From assembly GCF_014192055.1 (NCBI RefSeq), contig NZ_JACHXM010000005.1, positions 101,935-165,934 on the forward strand: a stretch of 64,000 nt of DNA. The letters are read 5' to 3'. Shown here one piece after another: positions 48,157 through 56,462 of this stretch. The notes under the pieces are model-generated. The model saw only the letters and a program-made list of their open reading frames with translations. It had not been told where the DNA came from and did no database searches. This DNA is from Halomonas organivorans (GTDB lineage Bacteria; Pseudomonadota; Gammaproteobacteria; Pseudomonadales; Halomonadaceae). How positions within the stretch are numbered: the first letter of the stretch is position 1; every line of letters begins with the position of its first letter. Both the position numbers and the translations under genes were made by a program.

Positions 48157-48847
48157 GGCCGGCCTCTTCGTCAGCCGGCCGGTAGGCAATAGGATCCTCG
48201 ATGCCGTTGGCGGCGAAGGCCTCCAGCCGCTCGCGACAGCTGCCGCAGCGTCCGCAGGCCAGGGCTTCGCCGCGGTAGCAGGTCCAGGTCCTGGCGTAGT
48301 CGAGCCCCATGGCCAGGCCCTCGGCGAGGATCTCGTTCTTTCCGGCGCGCAGGTAGGGCGCGTGCAGGGTGACCGGCTCGAAGTTGGCGATGCCGGCCAC
48401 GGCGTTCATGGCTTCGACGAACTCGGGGCGGCAGTCCGGGTAGAGCACGTGGTCGCCGCCGTGGGCGCCGTAGTCGACCCGGTCGGCGCCGATGTTGACT
48501 GCCTTGGCGATGGCCAGCGACAGCAGGATCATGTTGCGGTTGGGAACCACGGTGTCCTTGAGGTTGTCCTCGGCGTAATCGGCGTCGGGCAGCTCGCGGC
48601 TGGCGTCGGTGAGTGCCGAGGCGTCGATCAGGCCATGGATGGCGGTGATATCGACCACCTGGTGGGGCACGCCGAGGTTGCGGCAGACCTCGCGGGCGAC
48701 CTCGAGCTCGCGGGAATGGCGCTGGCCGTAGTCGAAGGACAAGGCGTGGACCTCGCGGCCCTCGCGCAGGGCGCGATGCAGCACGGTGTAGGAGTCCATG
48801 CCACCGGAGTAGATCACCACGGTGGCCGGTGCGGAAGATTGGGACAT
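48149..48847 (-). CDS. queC: 7-cyano-7-deazaguanine synthase
   Basis: A 232-residue ATP-dependent enzyme that makes preQ0 from 7-carboxy-7-deazaguanine and ammonia. The PP-loop is YSGGMDS (13-19) and the zinc site is [26 protein letters not shown] near the C terminus (four cysteines). First gene of queC-queE-queD-ykgJ, all overlapping. The ATG at MSQSSAP was preferred over an in-frame upstream start with no ribosome site. Confidence 0.95.
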   Translation of the reverse strand: MSQSSAPATVVIYSGGMDSYTVLHRALREGREVHALSFDYGQRHSRELEVAREVCRNLGVPHQVVDITAIHGLIDASALTDASRELPDADYAEDNLKDTVVPNRNMILLSLAIAKAVNIGADRVDYGAHGGDHVLYPDCRPEFVEAMNAVAGIANFEPVTLHAPYLRAGKNEILAEGLAMGLDYARTWTCYRGEALACGRCGSCRERLEAFAANGIEDPIAYRPADEEAGHV

Positions 48848-48970
48848 AGGTAACCTGTGGGTCGGAGAATTTGTCCGCCCGCCGCGCCTCGGGCGCGTCG
48901 GGACCATGGCCGGGGTCCGGTCCGGCAGGGCGCATAGTGTACTTGACCGATGGGACAGGCGGCAATCTCG

Positions 48971-49061
48971 CTACGGGCTACGGGCTACGGGCTACGGGCT
49001 ACGGGCTACGGGCTACGGGCTACGGGCTACGGGCTACGGGCTGCGGGCTACGGGCTGCGGG
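48971..49061. repeat. Tandem array of a 7-bp unit (CTACGGG), thirteen copies
   Basis: Ten perfect CTACGGG units (48971-49040) are followed by CTGCGGG, CTACGGG and CTGCGGG, 91 bases in all and without interruption. It lies in the queC-trhP divergent region, upstream of the trhP promoter. Variation is confined to A/G in the third base of the last units, as expected of a slippage-grown array that decays at one end. Confidence 0.97.
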
Positions 49062-49110
49062 TCTTACCTCTTCCCTCTTACTTCCTAGCCCTCGCTCTTT
49101 CCCCTCGCCA

Positions 49111-49140
49111 TTCGGCCTATGCCGCCGAGGCTGCTATAAT
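49111..49140 (+). promoter_or_regulatory. trhP promoter
   Basis: A perfect TATAAT (49135-49140) has TTCGGC 18 bases upstream (49111-49116). It is 57 bases before the trhP ATG and 50 bases after the heptamer array. Confidence 0.6.
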
Positions 49141-49197
49141 CCTCGCCCTTCGAAATCCTGCGCTCTGCGCGCCATCGTCCTGACAACGGTGATCTCC

Positions 49198-50613
49198 ATG
49201 CAAGCCCCCGAACTGCTGTCGCCCGCCGGCACCTTCAAGAACATGCGCTACGCCTTCGCCTACGGCGCCGATGCGGTCTACGCCGGCCAGCCGCGCTACT
49301 CGCTGCGCGTGCGCAACAACGACTTCAAGATCGACAACCTGCACAAGGGCATCGCCTATGCCCACGAGCGGGGCAAGCAGTTCTACGTGGCTTCCAACAT
49401 CGCGCCGCACAACAGCAAGCTGAAGACCTACCTGCGCGACATGGAGCCGGTGATCGAGGCCGGTCCCGATGCGCTGATCATGTCCGATCCCGGGCTGATC
49501 ATGATGATCCGCGAGCGCTGGCCCGACCAGGTGATCCACCTGTCGGTTCAGTCGAACGTGGTCAACTACGCGGCGGCCAGGTTCTGGCAGCAGCAGGGCA
49601 TCAGCCGGATCATCCTTTCCCGCGAGCTGTCGCTGGACGAGATCGCCCAGATCCGCGCCGAGTGCCCCGACCTCGAGATCGAGACCTTCGTGCACGGCGC
49701 GCTGTGCATCGCCTATTCCGGCCGCTGCCTGCTGTCCGGCTACTTCAACCATCGCGATCCCAACCAGGGCACCTGCACCAACGCCTGCCGCTGGAAGTAC
49801 AACACCGTGGCCGCCGCCGAGGATGCCAGCGGCGACCTGGTGCCGGCGAACTCCGCCCGCGCCCATGACGCCAGCGGCATCTGGACCCCGGACCAGGGCG
49901 GCGGGATGATCGCCTCCGCCGGCGGCAGCGCCGAGCTGGGCGGCCAGACCGCCGGTGGCATGGAAGGCCAGGACGAGCTCTCGGCGCTGATCGAGGACCG
50001 TTCGCGGCCCGGCGAACTGATGCCGGTGTATGAGGATGAGCACGGCACCTACATCATGAACTCCAAGGACCTGCGTGCCGTGCAGCACGTGCCGCGGCTC
50101 GCCGAGATGGGCGTGACCTCGCTGAAGATCGAGGGTCGTACCAAGTCGCCCTACTATGTGGCGCGCACCGCCCAGGTCTATCGCCGGGCCATCGACGACG
50201 CCGTGGCGGGCCGCCCCTTCGACATGCGCCTGATGGACGAGCTCGAGAACCTGGCCAATCGCGGCTACACCGAGGGCTTCTATCGTCGCCACGTGCACGA
50301 CGAATACCAGAACTACGAGCACGGCCATTCGGTCGGCGTGCATCAGCAGTTCGTCGGGGAGGTGCTGGGCTACGACCCGGATCGCGGCGTGCTGGAGATC
50401 GACGTCAAGAATCGTTTCGAGGTCGGTGACGGCATGGAGCTGATGCTGCCCGGGGGCAACCGGCGCTTCACCCTCGAGCACATCGAGAACAAGCGCGGCG
50501 AGTCGGTGGGTGTCGCACCCGGTTCGGGCCATGTGGTGCGGATCCCGGTGCCGGGCGAGGCCATCGCCCCGGAACGTATCGAGTACGCCTTGCTGATGCG
50601 TGACCTGGGCTAG
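49198..50613 (+). CDS. trhP: TrhP (YegQ), peptidase U32-family tRNA hydroxylation protein
   Basis: A 471-residue homologue of E. coli YegQ/TrhP, which with prephenate makes 5-hydroxyuridine at tRNA position 34. The U32 signature ETFVHGALCIAYSGRCLLSG and the following NQGTCTNACRWKYN give the conserved cysteines of an Fe-S site. Between residues about 208 and 265 there is a Gly/Ala-rich insertion (for example GGGMIASAGGSAELGGQTAG) longer than in E. coli. The rest, from EDEHGTYIMNSKDLRAVQHV on, is closely conserved. Upstream in-frame codons run into the repeat array and were excluded. Confidence 0.93.
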   Translation: MQAPELLSPAGTFKNMRYAFAYGADAVYAGQPRYSLRVRNNDFKIDNLHKGIAYAHERGKQFYVASNIAPHNSKLKTYLRDMEPVIEAGPDALIMSDPGLIMMIRERWPDQVIHLSVQSNVVNYAAARFWQQQGISRIILSRELSLDEIAQIRAECPDLEIETFVHGALCIAYSGRCLLSGYFNHRDPNQGTCTNACRWKYNTVAAAEDASGDLVPANSARAHDASGIWTPDQGGGMIASAGGSAELGGQTAGGMEGQDELSALIEDRSRPGELMPVYEDEHGTYIMNSKDLRAVQHVPRLAEMGVTSLKIEGRTKSPYYVARTAQVYRRAIDDAVAGRPFDMRLMDELENLANRGYTEGFYRRHVHDEYQNYEHGHSVGVHQQFVGEVLGYDPDRGVLEIDVKNRFEVGDGMELMLPGGNRRFTLEHIENKRGESVGVAPGSGHVVRIPVPGEAIAPERIEYALLMRDLG

Positions 50614-50714
50614 CGTGACGAACCCATGCTCGAGGCTGGACAGGGACCGGGGCCGTCGGGGAAGCTGACACGGCAGCCGTGGCTGCCCCGAGGCCCCCAG
50701 CACAAGGAACCGGC

Positions 50715-51125
50715 ATGGCCACCATCGAACATCGCGCTACCCTCGAGGCGCCCCCCGAGCGCGTCTTCGCCTTGCTCGAACGGGTCGAGGACTTCGTGGA
50801 CTACTCGGACCTGATCGAGTCCATCGAGCCGCTCGGCGACGGGCGATACCGCTGGCACGTGCATGCGGTACGCATGGACTGGACCTTCGAGGTGGAGATC
50901 ACCGAGTGCCGTCCTCCCGAGGTGCTGGCCTGGGAGTCGCGCAGCGGCGTCAAGAACCGCGGTCGCTACCTTCTGACGCCGGTGCCGGAGGGCACGGAAG
51001 TGGCGCTGACCCTTGAGTACGAGATCAAGAACCGTCTGGTGGAGAAGGCCGTCAATCGGGCGGTGACGCCGCTGGTCAACCGGGTCAGCCAGCAGATACT
51101 GGATCGCGTGGCTGCGCGGCTGTAG
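50715..51125 (+). CDS. SRPBCC (START-like) ligand-binding family protein
   Basis: A 136-residue protein of the polyketide cyclase/dehydrase superfamily. It has the opening IEHRATLEAPPERVFALLERVEDFVDYSDLI, a beta-rich middle and the long C-terminal helix LVNRVSQQILDRVAARL. These proteins bind hydrophobic ligands; this one's ligand is unknown. It is similar in size to RatA but lacks that family's motifs by eye. The ATG follows AAGGA. A strong hairpin follows. Confidence 0.75.
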   Translation: MATIEHRATLEAPPERVFALLERVEDFVDYSDLIESIEPLGDGRYRWHVHAVRMDWTFEVEITECRPPEVLAWESRSGVKNRGRYLLTPVPEGTEVALTLEYEIKNRLVEKAVNRAVTPLVNRVSQQILDRVAARL

Positions 51126-51139
51126 CGAACCGGAAGCGA

Positions 51140-51165
51140 GAACGCCGCCCATGGGGGCGGCGTTC
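51140..51165 (+). terminator. Terminator after the SRPBCC gene
   Basis: GAACGCCGCCC, loop ATGG, GGGCGGCGTTC is an 11-bp perfect stem followed by GCGTTTGG, 14 bases after the stop. It may also serve the convergent DUF2789 gene. Confidence 0.6.
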
Positions 51166-51198
51166 GCGTTTGGCGGCCTTTTTCCAGGCATCGCCTGG

Positions 51199-51435
51199 TC
51201 AGCCTTTGCGCAGCGAGGCATCCAGATGATCGACTACTTCGGCCCAGTCGGCATCGGCTTCGATCGCTTCGCGCAGGAACTCGGCCTGTCCCTCGTTCCA
51301 GCAGGGCGCGTCGGGTAGCTCGATGTCCTCGGGGAGCGGAGCATGGCGCTCGATGAAGCGCTGGATGGCCGCCGGGTCCGAGGCCAGGCCGAGCTGTTCG
51401 AAGAGTTCGGTGAAGGGATGATCGGGATGTTCCAT
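51199..51435 (-). CDS. DUF2789 family protein
   Basis: A 78-residue acidic helical protein: MEHPDHPFTELFEQLGLASD, then FIERHAPLPEDIELPDAPCW, then LREAIEADADWAEVVDHLD. This fits DUF2789, a small family of unknown function in gammaproteobacteria. Confidence 0.8.
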   Translation of the reverse strand: MEHPDHPFTELFEQLGLASDPAAIQRFIERHAPLPEDIELPDAPCWNEGQAEFLREAIEADADWAEVVDHLDASLRKG

Positions 51436-51542
51436 GGCGAGAACCTGTGTGATCGGACGTGTGTCTCCACTCTAGCCTGCCGCCGGGCCGATGTGGCGAT
51501 GGCGCTGTCGTGGTGCGTTCAACGCTCGGCCGCCCGCGTGGT

Positions 51543-52595
51543 TCAAGGGGCCGCGCGCTCGCCGACCAGCGGCGTGAGGAAGCGTCGTCGCCGCTCGTCC
51601 TCTCTCAGCGGCTGGGCCAGCAGGTGGACCAGCTTGGTGGCCGCGGCTTCGGGCGTCATGTCGTCGCCGGCCAGCACGCCGGCATCGGCCAGCGGCCGAC
51701 CGGCGGCATAGTGGCCGATCGTCACGGCGCCGACGGGACACTGGCTGATGGCGGCGAGCAGCTTGCCCTCACCGCAGGCCTGGGCCAGCACGCCGGCCAG
51801 GTCCGGATCGTCCGGGAGGTTGCCGCCGCCCCAGACCTCCAGCAGCGCGCCCTTGACCCGCTCGTCCAGCAGCCAGGCCTCGAGCTGCCAGGCGGCGAGC
51901 CCGGGCCAGAGGACGATTCGCGGCACGGCGCCCGCGGCGAGCGGCGCGTAGTCGGGCAGTTCGAAGCGCGGTGCGCCGCGCTGTTGGCGTTCGAGGCCGC
52001 GTCCGGGGTAGAGCACGGGGTCGTCGTCGACCCACTCGCCGAGCGTCGGATGGTTGGGGCTGGCGAAGGCGTCCGCGGCCTGGGTCTGCCACTTGCGGCA
52101 GCGCACGCCTCTCAACAGGCGGCCGGCGAAGCACACTGCGACTTCCTGCAGCCGTGGGTCGGCGGCGAAGCGTAATGCCGACTCGAGGTTGCCCAGGGCG
52201 TCGCTGTTCGGGGCCTCCAGCGGTTGCATGGCGCCGGTGAGAACCACCGGACGGTCCAGCCCCTGCAGCTGGTAGGCAAGGCTGGCCGCGGTCCAGGCCA
52301 GGGTATCGGTGCCGTGGATCACCACGATGCCGGCGACGTCGGCGTAGTGCTCGGCGATCAGTCGAGCCAGCCCTTGCCAGTCGCGCGGTGTGGCGGCGCT
52401 GGAGTCGATGGGCGTCGGCGTGGCGATGACGCGGAAGTGGGGCAAGTTCGCCAGGCGAGACGGAGGCAGGGTGGCCAGGGCGCGGCGCAGGCGATCCTCG
52501 ATGTCGTGACTCGGGATCAGGCCGTCGGGACTCTCCACCATGCCCAGGGTGCCGCCGGTGTAGATCACCAGCAGCGATGATGCGGAAGACGTCAT
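51543..52595 (-). CDS. ansA: L-asparaginase, type I
   Basis: A 350-residue cytoplasmic asparaginase that hydrolyses L-asparagine to aspartate and ammonia. The two catalytic threonine motifs are LVIYTGGTLGMVES and VVIHGTDTLAWTAA. VVLTGAMQPLEAPNSDALGN is a third family block. There is no signal peptide once the start is set at MTSSASSLL (GGAG ribosome site), which supports the cytoplasmic type I form. Confidence 0.94.
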   Translation of the reverse strand: MTSSASSLLVIYTGGTLGMVESPDGLIPSHDIEDRLRRALATLPPSRLANLPHFRVIATPTPIDSSAATPRDWQGLARLIAEHYADVAGIVVIHGTDTLAWTAASLAYQLQGLDRPVVLTGAMQPLEAPNSDALGNLESALRFAADPRLQEVAVCFAGRLLRGVRCRKWQTQAADAFASPNHPTLGEWVDDDPVLYPGRGLERQQRGAPRFELPDYAPLAAGAVPRIVLWPGLAAWQLEAWLLDERVKGALLEVWGGGNLPDDPDLAGVLAQACGEGKLLAAISQCPVGAVTIGHYAAGRPLADAGVLAGDDMTPEAAATKLVHLLAQPLREDERRRRFLTPLVGERAAP

Positions 52596-52634
52596 GTGGG
52601 CTCCGGGCAAGAGGGATGACGTCATGATACGGCG

Positions 52635-52669
52635 TGCATGCCGGCATGCAAGGAGGCTCGCCGGCATGC
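52635..52669. repeat. Palindrome and overlapping hairpin between the MFS gene and ansA
   Basis: TGCATGCCGGCATGCA (52635-52650) is a 16-bp perfect palindrome. Half of it, GCATGCCGG, can also pair with CCGGCATGC at 52661-52669, so two alternative folds exist. It follows the MFS stop on the reverse strand and has no T tract. Confidence 0.7.
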
Positions 52670-52678
52670 CGTCTAGGC

Positions 52679-53905
52679 CTAGCGGACCACCAGTCGACCG
52701 GCCTCATCGTTGATCAGGCGACGGTTGCGCCCGGCCAGCAGGGCGAAGGCCATCGCCGCCGCCACCACGGCCAGCAGGGCCAGCGTGATACCGGTCAGTC
52801 CGAGTTCCAGGTCGAGCATCACGCCGATGCCCAGCGGGCCCAGCGAGGCCAGGGCATAGCCGCCGCCCTGGACCATGCCCGACAGCTTGCCGGCCAGGCG
52901 GGCGTCGGCGGTGCGCAGCACGATCAGCGACAGCGCCAGGCTGAAGCCGCCGCCCTGGCCCAGCCCCAGCAGCACCACGCCGGCCCAGCGCCACTCGGCG
53001 GGTCCCTGCAGCAGGACCCAGAAGCCCGCGCCGATCAGGCTCAGCACCAGGATCAGCGCCGGGCGCTGGTCGCGACCCAGGCGCGCCAGCCAGGGCGCGG
53101 CGAGCGCGGAGCCGAGTTGTACCATTACCGATACGCCCATCAGCCAGCCGGCCTCGGCCTCGCCATAGCCGCGTTCCACCAGCAGGGTGGGCAGCCAGCC
53201 GAAGACGATATAGGCCAGCGATGACTGGCAGCCCATATACAGGGTCACCTGCCAGGCCAGCGGCTGCGTCAGCAGCGCCCGGGTGTTGCCGCTGCGTGGA
53301 GGCGCCGGCGGTCGCTGCGCCGGCGTGGGCATCAGCGCTTGCCAGGCGATCAGACCCAGCGCCGCCAGCGCAGCCCAGCTGGTCAGGGCGACGGGCCAGC
53401 CGCCTAGTACGCCGGCCAGTGGGATGCTGAGCCCTGCCCCCAGCGCGCCTCCCAGGCACAGTGCCATGGTGTAGACGCCGGTCATCACGTCGGCACTGGC
53501 GGGAAGTTCGCGCTTGACCAGCGCCGGCAACAGGGTGCCGGCGACCCCGATGCCGGCCCCCACCAGCAGGGTGCCGGCGAACAGCCAGGCGGGCGTTGCC
53601 AGGCCGCGCAGGCCGAGGCCCAGGGCCAGCACCAGCAGCGCCAGCGACAGGGTCCGCTCGGGGCCGACGCGACGCGACAGCCAGGGGGCCAGAGGGGCGA
53701 AGAGCCCCAGGCACAGCACCGGCAGGGTGGTCAGGGCACCGATGGCCAGCAGCGGCATGCCGGTGTCGGCTTCGATGCGAGGCAGCAGCGGGGCCAGCGA
53801 TGACAGTGCGGGCCGCAGGTTGAGCCCGACCAGGACCATCAAGGCGATGAAGACGACGGGATGCGCTGCGCCATCGCGGCGCACGTCGAGGCTAGGAGTC
53901 GTCAT
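52679..53905 (-). CDS. MFS transporter, CynX/NimT-like
   Basis: A 408-residue 12-helix major facilitator protein. MVLVGLNLRPALSSLAPLLP at the N terminus and LGLGQGGGFSLALSLIVLRT in the second half are typical of the CynX/NimT branch (cyanate, 2-nitroimidazole and other small solutes). The substrate is unknown. Start MTTPSLDVRRDG with GGAG upstream; it overlaps the end of the upstream gene by 14 bases. Confidence 0.85.
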   Translation of the reverse strand: MTTPSLDVRRDGAAHPVVFIALMVLVGLNLRPALSSLAPLLPRIEADTGMPLLAIGALTTLPVLCLGLFAPLAPWLSRRVGPERTLSLALLVLALGLGLRGLATPAWLFAGTLLVGAGIGVAGTLLPALVKRELPASADVMTGVYTMALCLGGALGAGLSIPLAGVLGGWPVALTSWAALAALGLIAWQALMPTPAQRPPAPPRSGNTRALLTQPLAWQVTLYMGCQSSLAYIVFGWLPTLLVERGYGEAEAGWLMGVSVMVQLGSALAAPWLARLGRDQRPALILVLSLIGAGFWVLLQGPAEWRWAGVVLLGLGQGGGFSLALSLIVLRTADARLAGKLSGMVQGGGYALASLGPLGIGVMLDLELGLTGITLALLAVVAAAMAFALLAGRNRRLINDEAGRLVVR

Positions 53906-54428
53906 GCCGTTGCTCCGGGTCACGGGCGTCGCGGCGCCAGCGCGCGGCGAACTCGGCTTCTCCCTCGAGCTCGTCGGCGGCGCCGAAGCGTGGATCGCCC
54001 GTCGACGGGGCGTCCTCGGCGCAGGCGCGGCGGCGGATGCCGCTGACGTCCTCGCTGCTGACCAGGTCGAGGGGGCCCAGGGTCGTCGGCTCAGCCACCA
54101 GGCGACCCTCGTAGGTCCAGCAGCGTTGGGGCACCTGGGCGACGCGCCATGAATGTCCTCGCCACTCGGCGTGTCCACTGGCCCCGAGGCTAAGCTCGCC
54201 ATGCGGTACCAGTGCCGCGAACAGTCGGGCGTTGAGCACCACGCCGTTGTCGGTCATTTCCACCGCGCCCCGGTAGTCGCCACGCCGCAGGGCCGACATG
54301 GTGGCCTGCGTGTCCCGCCTGTCCGCCGGCGTGATGCGGCCTTCGCCGCACAGGTGAAGCAGGTCGGGATCGACCTGCTTGATCACCCAGAGGCGAATCG
54401 GGGGCTTGCCGAACAGCTTCTTCAACAT
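53892..54428 (-). CDS. Unknown protein, 178 residues
   Basis: I do not recognise this protein. It is soluble, with no signal peptide. The N terminus is MLKKLFGKPPIRLWVIKQVD; the middle has ALRRGDYRGAVEMTDNGVVL; the C terminus (about 125-178) is charged and probably disordered, ending EQRHDDS. Codon use matches neighbouring genes and it is packed between two same-strand genes, 3 bases after one and overlapping the MFS gene by 14, so it is very likely real. Confidence 0.7.
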   Translation of the reverse strand: MLKKLFGKPPIRLWVIKQVDPDLLHLCGEGRITPADRRDTQATMSALRRGDYRGAVEMTDNGVVLNARLFAALVPHGELSLGASGHAEWRGHSWRVAQVPQRCWTYEGRLVAEPTTLGPLDLVSSEDVSGIRRRACAEDAPSTGDPRFGAADELEGEAEFAARWRRDARDPEQRHDDS

Positions 54429-54431
54429 GGT

Positions 54432-54935
54432 TCAGCTCATATGTCGACGCAGATCGCCCCGCACGCTGTCGATCAGGGTGATGAAGTGGCTGTCGCCAGA
54501 GGCATCGACGCGGTCGACCCGAGCGACGCTGGCCAGGCCGCGATCGACCAGCAGCTGGTCGAAGATTTCCAGCGTCATCGATTCGGCCTGGGCATCGGCG
54601 GGGGCCTGAGCGCCAGTGGTCAGCGTGAAGCTGGGCAGCAGGGTGCCGCGAACCCGGGTGGCGCCGCCCTCGGCGATCACCCGGCGCACGAACAGCCATC
54701 CCTCGCAGGCAAGCGAGTGGCCGTCGTCGTGCTGGCGCAGGAACAGGGTGCGATAGCAGGCGCCCTGGGCGGCGGCCTTCTCGGCCATGCTGCGATAGGC
54801 CTCGGTGGTGCGCTGCGCCGAGACGCCGGCGGATTCCAGCTGCTGCCAGGCCGCCCGGTGTTCGCGGTCGAGGCGTGCCTGATGCTGGAAGCGTAGCCAG
54901 CGGTGGTAGTCGTGAATCAGCTCTCGAGATTCCAT
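54432..54935 (-). CDS. Unknown protein, 167 residues
   Basis: I do not recognise this protein. It is soluble. The first 60 residues are helical and charged (YHRWLRFQHQARLDREHRAA); the rest is more mixed: CYRTLFLRQHDDGHSLACEG, then DRVDASGDSHFITLIDSVRG. The ATG follows AAGGGAACGCC. It forms a tight three-gene set with the 178-residue protein and the MFS transporter downstream. Confidence 0.7.
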   Translation of the reverse strand: MESRELIHDYHRWLRFQHQARLDREHRAAWQQLESAGVSAQRTTEAYRSMAEKAAAQGACYRTLFLRQHDDGHSLACEGWLFVRRVIAEGGATRVRGTLLPSFTLTTGAQAPADAQAESMTLEIFDQLLVDRGLASVARVDRVDASGDSHFITLIDSVRGDLRRHMS

Positions 54936-54992
54936 GGCGTTCCCTTGCTCGTGGTGGGGAGTGTCTCCCGGCTACATTCGCATTTGCAGATA

Positions 54993-56288
54993 TTATTCGC
55001 CAGACCGGCGACGCCCGCGGCCGCCGCGGCGGCGACGACGCCCCGGGGACTGGCCATCGCGTTCGCCGGCAGCGGCCTGCTGGCGGGGCGGCGTGTTGCT
55101 TCGCCCGCGCCCGCCGCGCCCGCGGCCATTTTCGATGGGCTCGGGCTTGGCGTTGGGATCGGGCTCGAAGCCGGGCTCAACGTGCTTGACCAGCTCACGC
55201 TTCATGAGTTTCTCGATGTTGCCGAGCAGGCCATGCTCGTCGACGCACACCAGCGATACCGCCTGGCCGTCGTGCCCGGCACGGCCGGTGCGGCCGATAC
55301 GGTGCACGTAGTCTTCGGCCACGTTGGGCAGCTCGAAGTTGACCACATGGGGCAGCTCGTCGATGTCGAGGCCGCGGGCGGCGATGTCGGTGGCCACCAG
55401 CACCTGCAGATCGCCGGACTTGAAGGCGGACAGTGCCCGGGTGCGGGCCGACTGGCTCTTGTTGCCGTGGATCGCCATGGCCGAGATGTCGCGCTTGTCG
55501 AGATGCTCGGCCAGGCGGTTGGCGCCGTGCTTGGTTCGAGTGAAGACCAGCACCTGGAACCATTGCCGGCTGCTGATCAGGTGGGCGAGCAGCTCGCGCT
55601 TGCGCTCGCGGTCGACCCGGTAGATGGCCTGGTCCACGGTCTCGGCCGGCGTGTTGCGTCGTGCCACCTCGATCAGTGTCGGTTCATCGAGCAGCTTGTT
55701 GGCCAGCGCCTGGATCTCCCGGGAGAAGGTCGCCGAGAACAGCAGGTTCTGGCGGGCCTCGGGCAGCAGCTTGAGCACCTTGCGGATATCGTGGATGAAG
55801 CCCATGTCGAGCATGCGGTCGGCCTCGTCCAGCACCAGGATCTCCACGCCGGAGAGATCGACGTGCCCCTGCTGCTGAAGGTCGAGCAGGCGGCCCGGGG
55901 TGGCTATCAGGATATCCAGCCCGGGGCGGATGGCGTCCACCTGGGGCTGCTGGCCGACGCCGCCGAAGATCACGTGCGAGGTCAGCGGCAGGTGGCGACC
56001 GTAGTCGCGCACGCTCTCGCCCACCTGGGCGGCCAGCTCGCGGGTCGGGGTCAGCACCAGGGCGCGTACGCCGCGCTTGGCCGGTCGCCGGCCGTCCTTG
56101 AGGCGCTGCAGCATGGGCAGGGTGAAGCCGGCGGTCTTGCCGGTGCCGGTCTGGGCGCTGCCCAGCAGGTCACCGCCCTCGAGGACGGCGGGAATGGCCT
56201 GGCGCTGGATGGGGGTCGGGGTGGTGTAGCCCTGGGCGTCGATGGCGCGCAGCAGTTCGGGGCACAGGCCGAGGTCGGAAAAGGTCAT
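54993..56288 (-). CDS. rhlE: DEAD-box RNA helicase, RhlE type
   Basis: A 431-residue ATP-dependent RNA helicase involved in ribosome assembly and RNA turnover. Motifs in order: Q motif ([15 protein letters not shown]), [21 protein letters not shown], and [12 protein letters not shown]. The tail (about 375-431) is Arg/Gly-rich ([23 protein letters not shown]), as in RhlE. The start [13 protein letters not shown] has a GGAG site. The 174 bases upstream, up to pqiC, are GC-rich and hold no other gene. Confidence 0.94.
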   Translation of the reverse strand: MTFSDLGLCPELLRAIDAQGYTTPTPIQRQAIPAVLEGGDLLGSAQTGTGKTAGFTLPMLQRLKDGRRPAKRGVRALVLTPTRELAAQVGESVRDYGRHLPLTSHVIFGGVGQQPQVDAIRPGLDILIATPGRLLDLQQQGHVDLSGVEILVLDEADRMLDMGFIHDIRKVLKLLPEARQNLLFSATFSREIQALANKLLDEPTLIEVARRNTPAETVDQAIYRVDRERKRELLAHLISSRQWFQVLVFTRTKHGANRLAEHLDKRDISAMAIHGNKSQSARTRALSAFKSGDLQVLVATDIAARGLDIDELPHVVNFELPNVAEDYVHRIGRTGRAGHDGQAVSLVCVDEHGLLGNIEKLMKRELVKHVEPGFEPDPNAKPEPIENGRGRGGRGRSNTPPRQQAAAGERDGQSPGRRRRRGGRGRRRSGE

Positions 56289-56462
56289 GCGGTCTCCGCG
56301 GCGACGTCTCGCCCGGCCTCCGCCAGGAATGGTCGGGGCGAGGCGAGACGTGGGAATGGGGTAAGTCGCGGCGGCGGGGCGGCCGCGAGTGCCGCGCATT
56401 ATGCCACAGCAGCGCTCGCAGCGCAGCCGACGCGAGCGCCGCTGTGGCTTCGCCGGGGGGAG

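Larger units (their letters stand above)
48848..49197. other. Divergent intergenic region between queC and trhP
   Basis: 350 bases without a gene. It contains the 13-unit heptamer array (48971-49061), a possible queC -10 (TACACT on the reverse strand, 48936-48941) and the trhP promoter near 49111-49140. The frames through the repeats are open but encode only LRATGYG repeats with no ribosome site. I see no preQ1 riboswitch upstream of queC. Confidence 0.6.

Noticed and set aside
48971..49061. CRISPR-like array
   Set aside because: The units are 7 bp, contiguous and without spacers, and there are no cas genes.
48871..49197. An N-terminal extension of TrhP through the heptamer repeats (LRATGYG repeats)
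   Set aside because: No ribosome site, and a TATAAT promoter lies between the repeats and the family-conserved start MQAPELLSPAG.
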